Source: Novosphingobium chloroacetimidivorans (GTDB taxonomy: Bacteria > Pseudomonadota > Alphaproteobacteria > Sphingomonadales > Sphingomonadaceae). From it: a stretch of DNA of 64,000 bases. Under the pieces are notes generated by a model that was not told the DNA's origin, did not search any database, and saw nothing but the letters and a program-made list of their open reading frames with translations. Shown here in pieces: positions 57,917 through 64,000 of the stretch (the first letter of the stretch is position 1; each line of letters opens with the position of its first letter). The stretch is from contig NZ_JACHLR010000002.1 of assembly GCF_014204535.1 (NCBI RefSeq), forward strand, positions 124,001-188,000. The letters are read 5' to 3'. The translations under genes and the position numbers were made by a program.

Positions 57917-59110
57917 ATGAAGTCCGGTCACCAAGTCCGTCCCACGAGCCTCAAGATCTCGCATCTTGGGAAAGCTCTTGGCCTGTCACTCGCTCTGGCG
58001 ATGCTGCCGTCCGCGGCGCTCGCCGCGGCGCCGACTCCGCTGCCTGCCTATTCCACCCCTGCTGCCGGGGCGCCGGGCGCGCAGGCTCCGGTCGCGGCAG
58101 ACAAGGGTGCCGCTTCGGCCGAGGTAGCCGGCAATCCGGTCAACAACGAGGGGCCGACCAAGGACGCCGCCGCGCTTCCGGGCTATACCCCGATGAAGCC
58201 GACACCCGGCATCGGCATGCCGGTCGATGGCGGCATCGGTCTGCAGAAGCAGTTCTCGCCTTTCGGTGAGTACGGCCACTGGATCCACGATGTCGTGCTG
58301 ATGCCGCTGGTCGCGGCGATGACGATCCTGGTCCTGGTGCTGCTGGTCTGGGTTGCGATCCGCTTCAACCGGCGCGCAAATCCGATCGCCTCGCGCACCA
58401 GCCACAACACCTTGCTCGAGGTGGCTTGGACGCTGATCCCGGTGCTGATCCTGGTCTGCATCGCAGTTCCCTCGATCGACCTGATCGCCAAGCAGTACAA
58501 GCCGGCTCCCAAGACGGCGCTGACGGTCAAGATCACCGGCAACCAGTGGTTCTGGACTTATTCCTACCCCGACAACGGCGAGTTCGAGGTCAACTCGTAC
58601 ATGCTGAACCTGCCGGGCCAGCCGATCATCAACGCCGGTATCCGCGAAGTCGGCTCCAAGCCCTGGGATGGCCCCAGCCACATGGAAGTCGACAACCGCA
58701 TGGTCGTTCCGGCGGGTGAGCCGATCCGCCTGCAGATCACCGCGGCCGACGTGATCCACTCATTCGCCGTGCCCTCGCTCTGGTTCAAGCTCGACGCCGT
58801 GCCGGGTCGCATCAACGAGAAGGTGCTCTTCGTCGAGAAGCCGGGCGTCTACTACGGCCAGTGCTCGGAACTGTGCGGCGTCAAGCACGGCTACATGCCG
58901 ATCGCGATCGAGGCTCTGCCGCGTGCGCAGTACAATGCCTGGGTTCTCGCCCATGCCGGCGGCGTGATCGACGGCCAGAAGAAGCTCGCCGACACCACCA
59001 CGCAGGCGCCTGCTGCCGCTCCCGCGGCCGACGCCAGCGAAGCCGTGCCGGCCGACAATGCGAGCGAGGCGGTGCCGTCCGTCGAGACGACCGCGTCGCC
59101 CGCCGCTTAA
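57917..59110 (+). CDS. coxB: Cytochrome c oxidase subunit II
   Basis: A 397-residue subunit. A signal-type helix ([16 protein letters not shown]) is followed by an Ala/Pro-rich stretch of about 75 residues. Two membrane helices follow ([20 protein letters not shown] and '[15 protein letters not shown]'). The CuA domain has Cys316, Cys320, His324 and Met327 in '[18 protein letters not shown]'. It accepts electrons from cytochrome c. A 40-residue Ala/Pro/Ser tail beyond the usual end is unusual. The ATG at 57917 follows GAAGA. Confidence 0.96.
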   Translation: MKSGHQVRPTSLKISHLGKALGLSLALAMLPSAALAAAPTPLPAYSTPAAGAPGAQAPVAADKGAASAEVAGNPVNNEGPTKDAAALPGYTPMKPTPGIGMPVDGGIGLQKQFSPFGEYGHWIHDVVLMPLVAAMTILVLVLLVWVAIRFNRRANPIASRTSHNTLLEVAWTLIPVLILVCIAVPSIDLIAKQYKPAPKTALTVKITGNQWFWTYSYPDNGEFEVNSYMLNLPGQPIINAGIREVGSKPWDGPSHMEVDNRMVVPAGEPIRLQITAADVIHSFAVPSLWFKLDAVPGRINEKVLFVEKPGVYYGQCSELCGVKHGYMPIAIEALPRAQYNAWVLAHAGGVIDGQKKLADTTTQAPAAAPAADASEAVPADNASEAVPSVETTASPAA

Positions 59111-59138
59111 CGATATTCAGTACGAAGGTCCTAGCCAA

Positions 59139-60827
59139 ATGGCCACCACCGCAGATCACTTCCAGGGTCACGTCGACGACCATCACGGTCACGCCGACCA
59201 CGACCACAAGCCGAGCTTCTTCGCCCGGTGGTTCATGTCGACCAACCACAAGGACATCGGCACGATGTACCTGGTCTTCGCGATCTTCGCGGGGGTCATC
59301 GGTGGCGCCGTCTCGGGCATCATGCGCGCAGAGCTGATGCACCCGGGAATCCAGTATCTTGGCATGGTCGCCTCGTTCTTCGGTGACGATGCGAGCGATT
59401 TCAACGCCACGCTGCACATGTGGAACGTGCTGATCACCGCGCATGGCCTGATCATGGTGTTCTTCGTGGTCATGCCGGCAACGATCGGCGGCTTCGGCAA
59501 CTGGTTCGTGCCGCTCATGATCGGCGCGCCGGACATGGCGTTCCCGCGCATGAACAACATCTCGTTCTGGCTGACCTTCGCCGGCTTCTGCTCGCTGATG
59601 ATGTCGGCCTTCGTGCCCGGCGGTCTCGGTAATGGCGCCGGCACCGGCTGGACGGTCTATGCGCCGCTCTCGACATACGGGTCGACCGGTCCTGCTGTCG
59701 ACTTCGGCATCTTCGCGCTGCACCTTGCCGGTGCCGGCTCGATCATGGGCGCGATCAACCTCATCACCACCATCTTCAACATGCGCGCACCTGGCATGAC
59801 CATGCACAAGATGCCGCTGTTCGCGTGGTCGGTGCTGGTCACCGCGTTCCTGCTGCTGCTCTCGCTGCCGGTCCTGGCCGCGGCGATCACCATGCTCCTG
59901 ACCGATCGCAACTTCGGGACGACCTTCTTCGATCCGGCCGGTGGCGGTGATCCGGTTCTGTACCAGCACTTGTTCTGGTTCTTCGGGCACCCCGAGGTCT
60001 ACATCATGATCCTGCCGGCGTTCGGCATGATCTCGCAGATCATCTCGACCTTCTCGAAGAAGCCGGTGTTCGGTTACCTGGGCATGGCCTACGCCATGGT
60101 CGCGATCGGCGTGGTCGGGTTCATCGTGTGGGCGCACCACATGTACACCACCGGCCTGTCGGTTAACACGAAGATGTACTTCACCGCGGCCACCATGGTG
60201 ATCGCGGTGCCGACCGGCATCAAGATCTTCTCGTGGATCGCGACGATGTGGGGGGGCAGCCTGGAGTTCAAGTCGCCGATGGTCTGGGCGCTGGGCTTCA
60301 TCTTCCTCTTCACCGTCGGCGGCGTGACCGGCGTGGTCCTGGCGAATGGCGGCGTCGACGACGTGTTGCACGACACCTACTACGTCGTGGCGCACTTCCA
60401 CTACGTGCTGTCGCTCGGTGCGGTGACCGCGCTCTTCGCCGGGTTCTACTACTGGTTCCCGAAGATGAGCGGCCGCATGCATTCGGAGTTCCTGGCACAC
60501 GTCCACTTCTGGATCTTCTTCATCGGCGTGAACCTGATCTTCTTCCCGATGCACTTCCTCGGTCTGCAGGGCATGCCGCGTCGCTATCCCGACTATGCGG
60601 AAGCCTACACGCACTGGAACCAGGTCGCGACGATCGGCTACATGATCATGGCCGTCAGCATCGTCGTGTGGTTCCTCAACATCGTCTACGCCTTCACCGC
60701 CGGCAAGCGCGCCGAGGGCAACTACTGGGGCGAGGGTGCGACCACGCTCGAGTGGACGCTGTCGAGCCCGCCGCCGTTCCACCAGTTCGAGACCTTGCCG
60801 GTCATCGAGGATGGGGCGCACCACTGA
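59139..60827 (+). CDS. ctaD: Cytochrome c oxidase subunit I
   Basis: A 562-residue, 12-helix core subunit holding heme a and the heme a3-CuB centre. '[20 protein letters not shown]' contains a heme a ligand His; '[19 protein letters not shown]' holds the CuB His and crosslinked Tyr; 'HHMYTTGL' gives further ligands; '[14 protein letters not shown]' carries the last heme ligands. The GHPEVY motif and E-helix mark an A-type aa3 proton-pumping oxidase. The His-rich N-terminus ([13 protein letters not shown]) is an added feature. It is 28 bases after coxB. Confidence 0.97.
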   Translation: MATTADHFQGHVDDHHGHADHDHKPSFFARWFMSTNHKDIGTMYLVFAIFAGVIGGAVSGIMRAELMHPGIQYLGMVASFFGDDASDFNATLHMWNVLITAHGLIMVFFVVMPATIGGFGNWFVPLMIGAPDMAFPRMNNISFWLTFAGFCSLMMSAFVPGGLGNGAGTGWTVYAPLSTYGSTGPAVDFGIFALHLAGAGSIMGAINLITTIFNMRAPGMTMHKMPLFAWSVLVTAFLLLLSLPVLAAAITMLLTDRNFGTTFFDPAGGGDPVLYQHLFWFFGHPEVYIMILPAFGMISQIISTFSKKPVFGYLGMAYAMVAIGVVGFIVWAHHMYTTGLSVNTKMYFTAATMVIAVPTGIKIFSWIATMWGGSLEFKSPMVWALGFIFLFTVGGVTGVVLANGGVDDVLHDTYYVVAHFHYVLSLGAVTALFAGFYYWFPKMSGRMHSEFLAHVHFWIFFIGVNLIFFPMHFLGLQGMPRRYPDYAEAYTHWNQVATIGYMIMAVSIVVWFLNIVYAFTAGKRAEGNYWGEGATTLEWTLSSPPPFHQFETLPVIEDGAHH

Positions 60828-60857
60828 TCCAGCCATTTGGCTGCACGCACGCGAGGG

Positions 60858-60879
60858 GCCGGTGGAGCGATCCACCGGC
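60858..60879 (+). terminator. Hairpin after ctaD (GCCGGTGGA-gcga-TCCACCGGC)
   Basis: A perfect 9-bp stem closes on a GCGA tetraloop, 30 bases after the ctaD stop. There is no run of T, so it may be a partial terminator or processing/stability element that sets ctaD above ctaB expression. Confidence 0.5.
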
Positions 60880-60914
60880 TCCATTCGTTTGAATATCGCA
60901 CACAAACCTCTGTC

Positions 60915-60986
60915 CCGTTCGTGTCGAGCCAAGTCGAGACACGCTGCGGCCGTGTGCGATGTCTCGACTTCGCTCGACACGAACGG
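60915..60986. repeat. Long inverted repeat (CGTTCGTGTCGAGC family)
   Basis: CCGTTCGTGTCGAGCCAAGT continued to 60940 pairs with the reverse arm 60961-60986 at 25 of 26 positions, with a 20-base loop. This CGTGTCGAGC-aAGTCGAGAC repeat type is common in sphingomonad intergenic regions. It lies in the 222-base gap between ctaD and ctaB. Confidence 0.75.
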
Positions 60987-61049
60987 AAGGCCAGAGCGAG
61001 TCGCGGTTTGCCTTTGCTCGTCGTCACCAGCGCGCCTATAGGCCCCCAC

Positions 61050-61949
61050 ATGACCGTGGCCTTGAGTCCTCCCCCCGCCGACTGGCGCGACTTCTTTGCG
61101 CTGACCAAGCCGCGGGTGATGAGCCTAGTCATCTTCACCGGCCTGTGCGGCCTGCTTGCCGCGCCCGAGCGCATCCACCCGGTGCTCGCGTTCACCGCGA
61201 TCCTGTGCATCGCCGTCGGTGCCGGCGGCGCCGCCGCGCTCAACCAATGGTGGGAAGCGGATATCGATGCCGAGATGAAGCGCACCGCCGCGCGGCCGTT
61301 GCCGCAAGGCCGCATGAACCGCACTGACGCGCGCGATTTCGGCGTGGCGATCTCGGTCGGCTCGGTGCTGCTGATGGGCCTTGCCGTGGGCTGGCTGGCG
61401 GCCGCGATCCTGGCCATCTCGATCGTCTACTACGCGGTCGTCTATACCATCTGGCTCAAGCCGCGCACGCCGCAGAACATCGTCATCGGCGGCGGCGCCG
61501 GCGCTTTCCCGCCGTTGATCGGCTGGGTTGCCGCGACGGGCGATATCAGCCTGATGCCGGTGCTGCTGTTCGCGATCATCTTTTTCTGGACGCCGCCGCA
61601 CTTCTGGGCGCTCGCGCTGTTCGTGAAGACGGACTACGCGAAGGTCGGCATCCCGATGATGCCCGTCGTCGCGGGCGAGAAGTCCACCCGGCGCCAGATC
61701 TTGATCTACGCCATCCTGCTGCTGCCGCTCAGCATCTTGCCCTGGTGGATCGGCGGTGCGGGCGCGATCTACGGCGTGAGCGCGACCGTGCTGTCGCTGG
61801 GCTTCCTGGCGCTTTCGGTGCGCGTCGGGCTGCGCGAGCAGACCGCCGACGATACCATGAAGCCCGAAAAGCAGCTTTTCGGCTATTCGGTCATCTATCT
61901 CTTCGCGCTGTTCGCGGCATTGGTGGTCGATCGCTTCCTGCCGTTGTAA
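61050..61949 (+). CDS. ctaB: Heme O synthase (protoheme IX farnesyltransferase)
   Basis: A 299-residue UbiA-type prenyltransferase with about nine helices. '[20 protein letters not shown]' is the Asp-rich prenyl-diphosphate motif of the CtaB/Cox10 group. '[20 protein letters not shown]' is a second signature. It makes heme O from heme B for the aa3 oxidase. Start ATG 61050 ([12 protein letters not shown]) is preferred by family length. A -10-like CTATAGG lies directly upstream (61036-61042). Confidence 0.96.
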   Translation: MTVALSPPPADWRDFFALTKPRVMSLVIFTGLCGLLAAPERIHPVLAFTAILCIAVGAGGAAALNQWWEADIDAEMKRTAARPLPQGRMNRTDARDFGVAISVGSVLLMGLAVGWLAAAILAISIVYYAVVYTIWLKPRTPQNIVIGGGAGAFPPLIGWVAATGDISLMPVLLFAIIFFWTPPHFWALALFVKTDYAKVGIPMMPVVAGEKSTRRQILIYAILLLPLSILPWWIGGAGAIYGVSATVLSLGFLALSVRVGLREQTADDTMKPEKQLFGYSVIYLFALFAALVVDRFLPL

Positions 61950-61958
61950 GGTCCTGAC

Positions 61959-62075
61959 ATGACTCGTCCCACCGATCCCAAGCGCATCCGCCGCAACCGC
62001 AACAACGTGCTCGGCCTGCTGCTCGCGGCGTTCGTCATCCTGGTGTTCTTCATCTCGCTGGCGAAGATGGGCTGA
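61959..62075 (+). CDS. Small single-helix CoxF-like protein
   Basis: A 38-residue gene too short for most gene callers. It begins MTRPTDPKRIRRNRNNV and continues with one membrane helix (LGLLLAAFVILVFFISLAKM). It lies 9 bases after ctaB and 4 bases before ctaG. Small one-helix proteins in this position of alphaproteobacterial cox operons are often called CoxF; a role in oxidase assembly is presumed, not shown. Confidence 0.75.
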   Translation: MTRPTDPKRIRRNRNNVLGLLLAAFVILVFFISLAKMG

Positions 62076-62079
62076 GCCG

Positions 62080-62673
62080 ATGCAAGTAAAGGCGCTCAAT
62101 CGGTTCAACCCCAATCATCGCATCGCGCTGATGGCGCTGGCGATCGCGGCGGCCATGCTCGGCCTGGGCTTCGCGTCCGTGCCGCTCTACCGCCTGTTCT
62201 GCGCCGCCACCGGCTTCGATGGCACTACCCAGCGCGTCGACGAGCAGACCGCGTCGCAAGTGAAGGCGCTGTCCAACACCATCTCCATCCGCTTCGACGC
62301 CAATGTCGAGCGTGGCATGCCCTGGCAGTTCAAGCCGCTGCAGCGCACCGACGAGATCAGCATCGGCGTGCGCGACATGGCGCTGTTCTGGGCCAAGAAC
62401 ACCTCCAACGAGCCGCTCACCGGCACCGCCAGCTTCAACGTGGAACCCGAGCAGGTCGGCAAGTACTTCAACAAGATCCAGTGCTTCTGCTTCACCGAGC
62501 AGACGCTGCAGCCTGGCCAGGAGGTGCGCATGCCAGTGCTGTATTATGTCGACCCGGCGATCCTGAACGATCCGGATGCCAAGGACGTGGAGCAGATCAC
62601 GCTAAGCTACACCTTCCACCCGGCAGTCAATGCCGGCGCAAAGGCTCTGGACCGCACCGGATCGGGCAAGTAA
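62080..62673 (+). CDS. ctaG: Cytochrome c oxidase assembly protein CtaG (Cox11)
   Basis: A 197-residue copper chaperone. One N-terminal helix (IALMALAIAAAMLGLGFASV) is followed by 'PLYRLFCAATGFDGTTQRV' with Cys41, and the copper site Cys135/Cys137 in KIQCFCFTEQ. It delivers copper to CuB of subunit I from the periplasmic side. It stands between the CoxF-like gene and subunit III, the usual alphaproteobacterial order. Confidence 0.96.
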   Translation: MQVKALNRFNPNHRIALMALAIAAAMLGLGFASVPLYRLFCAATGFDGTTQRVDEQTASQVKALSNTISIRFDANVERGMPWQFKPLQRTDEISIGVRDMALFWAKNTSNEPLTGTASFNVEPEQVGKYFNKIQCFCFTEQTLQPGQEVRMPVLYYVDPAILNDPDAKDVEQITLSYTFHPAVNAGAKALDRTGSGK

Positions 62674-62738
62674 GGGCGCAAGGAACTCTTTCGCGGCGGG
62701 TGCGCTGCGCAACGGCGATCAACAGGGACGAAGGCATC

Positions 62739-63560
62739 ATGGCCGGTAGCAAGACACACGATTACCACATTCTTCCGCCGGACATCGTTCCCCTGGCGAC
62801 CACGGCTGGCGCCCTGATGTTCACCACCGGCATGGTGCTTTACATGCACAAGATGCCCGGCGGCGCATTCGTGCCGTGGCTCGGCATGGCGGTGCTGCTA
62901 GCCAGCATGTTCTCGTGGTTCTCCAAGATCATCAAGGAAGCGCATGCGGGCGACCACACGCCGGTGGTGCAGCTGCACCAGCGCTATGGCATGATCCTGT
63001 TCATCGCCTCCGAGGTGATGTTCTTCGTCGGCTGGTTCTGGGCCTTCTTCGACTTCTCGCTGTTCCCCTCCGAACTCGCCGAGAGCGTCGCCGGCCAGTG
63101 GCCGCCCAAGGCGATCGAAGCGGTCATGGATCCGTTCGACCTGCCGCTGCTGAACACGCTGATCCTGCTCTGCTCCGGCACCACCGTCACCTGGGCGCAC
63201 CATGCGCTGATCCACGGTGACCGCGATGGCCTGAAGAAGGGCCTGTGGGCGACGATCCTGCTCGGCGTGCTGTTCACCGGCATCCAGGCTTTCGAATATG
63301 CCAACGCGCCGTTCCCCTTCGGCGCCAACACGTATGGCTCGGCCTTCTACATGGCGACCGGGTTCCACGGCTTCCACGTGCTGATGGGCACGATCATGCT
63401 GATCGTCTGCCTGGTGCGTGCGTACCGTGGCGACTTCACGCCGCGCCAGCACTTCGGCTTCGAAGCCGCGGCCTGGTACTGGCACTTCGTCGACGTGGTG
63501 TGGCTGTTTCTCTTCGTCGCCGTCTACGTCTGGGGCGGTTGGGGCTACCCGACGCACTGA
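62739..63560 (+). CDS. coxC: Cytochrome c oxidase subunit III
   Basis: A 273-residue seven-helix subunit. 'LHQRYGMILFIASEVMFFVG' holds the Glu involved in proton entry and lipid contact. 'ATGFHGFHVLMGTIML' and 'AAAWYWHFVDVVWLFLFVAV' are strong signatures. Start ATG 62739 (MAGSKTHDYHILPP) follows an AAGG. It is 65 bases after ctaG. The typical insertion 'PPKAIEAVMDPFDLPLLNTL' is present. Confidence 0.97.
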   Translation: MAGSKTHDYHILPPDIVPLATTAGALMFTTGMVLYMHKMPGGAFVPWLGMAVLLASMFSWFSKIIKEAHAGDHTPVVQLHQRYGMILFIASEVMFFVGWFWAFFDFSLFPSELAESVAGQWPPKAIEAVMDPFDLPLLNTLILLCSGTTVTWAHHALIHGDRDGLKKGLWATILLGVLFTGIQAFEYANAPFPFGANTYGSAFYMATGFHGFHVLMGTIMLIVCLVRAYRGDFTPRQHFGFEAAAWYWHFVDVVWLFLFVAVYVWGGWGYPTH

Positions 63561-63585
63561 TCGACACGATCGCACTCGACATCAT

Positions 63586-63618
63586 GGGGCAGCCGGAGTT
63601 CGCTTCGGCTGCCCCTTT
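63586..63618 (+). terminator. Terminator-like hairpin after coxC
   Basis: GGGGCAGCCG (63586-63595) pairs perfectly with CGGCTGCCCC (63606-63615), followed by TTT. It ends 12 bases before the SURF1 start, so SURF1 expression may be reduced by it. Confidence 0.7.
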
Positions 63619-63630
63619 CGGTTTGGACAC

Positions 63631-64000
63631 ATGACCCGACGCCGCATCCCGATTCTCCCCACCCTCCTGGTCCTTGCGGCAGCAGGCGTGATGATCGCCC
63701 TTGGCTTCTGGCAATTGCGCCGTCTGCACGAGAAGGAGGCGTTGCTCGCGCGCTATCAGTCGGCGCATGGATCGGCCGCAGAGGTGCCTTGGCCCGTGAG
63801 CGAGCAGGCGGCACAACTCGCACTGTACCGCCACTCGCGGCTTGTATGCACGCGCGTGATCGAGCGTCGCGGCGTTGCCGGGCGTAACGCCAATGGTGAA
63901 GCGGGGCTGGCGCTTTATGCCCAATGCGTGCTGCCCGGCGGTTCGCAGGCCAAGGTGGTCATGGGCTGGACGCGCGACCCGCGGACTCTCGGCACCTGGA
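63631..64000 (+). CDS. SURF1-family oxidase assembly protein, partial
   Basis: The first 123 codons are visible; the gene leaves the window. It begins MTRRRIPILPTLLVLAAAGV with a membrane helix. 'ALGFWQLRRLHEKEALLARY' is the SURF1 signature (GxWQLxRxxxK). Later 'VLPGGSQAKVVMGWTRDP' matches the family. SURF1 aids heme a insertion in subunit I, fitting its place after coxC. The second membrane helix lies beyond the edge. Confidence 0.9.
   Translation, partial: MTRRRIPILPTLLVLAAAGVMIALGFWQLRRLHEKEALLARYQSAHGSAAEVPWPVSEQAAQLALYRHSRLVCTRVIERRGVAGRNANGEAGLALYAQCVLPGGSQAKVVMGWTRDPRTLGTW

Overview
The window looks like a chromosomal segment of a GC-rich alphaproteobacterium, most likely a sphingomonad (Novosphingobium/Sphingobium/Erythrobacter type). 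The evidence is the DUF1244 protein and GapR pair, a LOV/HWE-kinase signalling cluster, a CoxB-CtaD-CtaB-CoxF-CtaG-CoxC operon followed by SURF1, a PabB-PabC fusion, and intergenic palindromic repeats of the kind common in sphingomonads. I see one tRNA (Gly, CCC) and no rRNA, insertion sequence, prophage or CRISPR array. No gap between genes exceeds about 260 bases.

Layout. 1-7.4 kb: a catabolic-looking cluster with an IclR regulator, start of a probable acyl-CoA carboxylase subunit, acyl-CoA ligase, double-hotdog dehydratase, HSL-type esterase, class III CoA-transferase and an HSD17B4-like dehydrogenase, suggesting activation and beta-oxidation-type breakdown of an unknown acid or ester. 7.4-13.8 kb: housekeeping genes (PRC-barrel protein, tRNA-Gly, ArfB, RluA-type synthase, aminotransferase, PabBC fusion, HerA-like ATPase). 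13.8-26.4 kb: peptidases (M1, Xaa-Pro aminopeptidase, oligopeptidase B), an EF-hand protein followed by an OmpR-type regulator and a kinase, a 37-residue gene coupled to a cupin gene, a thioesterase and alanine dehydrogenase. 26.5-36.2 kb: Kef-type antiporter, methyltransferase, FtsK, ThiE-like protein, YggS, pyruvate kinase, DUF1244, GapR, YebC. 36.2-41.8 kb: ruvC, ruvA and ruvB, interrupted by a GT22-like membrane glycosyltransferase, an SDR, a ParDE module and a GFA protein.

42.0-52.5 kb: the most distinctive part. It holds a basic, Gly-rich and Ser/Thr-repeat secreted protein with a PEP-CTERM-like tail; a blue-light LOV histidine kinase overlapping a receiver gene; a GAF-PAS-HWE kinase; aconitase; an EamA transporter; an L,D-transpeptidase; and a lone receiver gene whose upstream region carries a match to the CtrA motif (TTAA-N7-TTAA) and one to the EcfG general-stress promoter (GGAAC-N17-CGTT). 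52.6-57.7 kb: a leftward run pyrE-pdxJ-acpS-lepB-AI-2E-type permease-DUF3089 hydrolase. 57.8-64 kb: the aa3-type cytochrome c oxidase operon and its assembly factors, running off the right edge within SURF1.

Several families of palindromic repeats sit between genes, usually just after stop codons, and probably act as terminators or mRNA stabilisers. All functional calls come from reading motifs and context; no database search was run.
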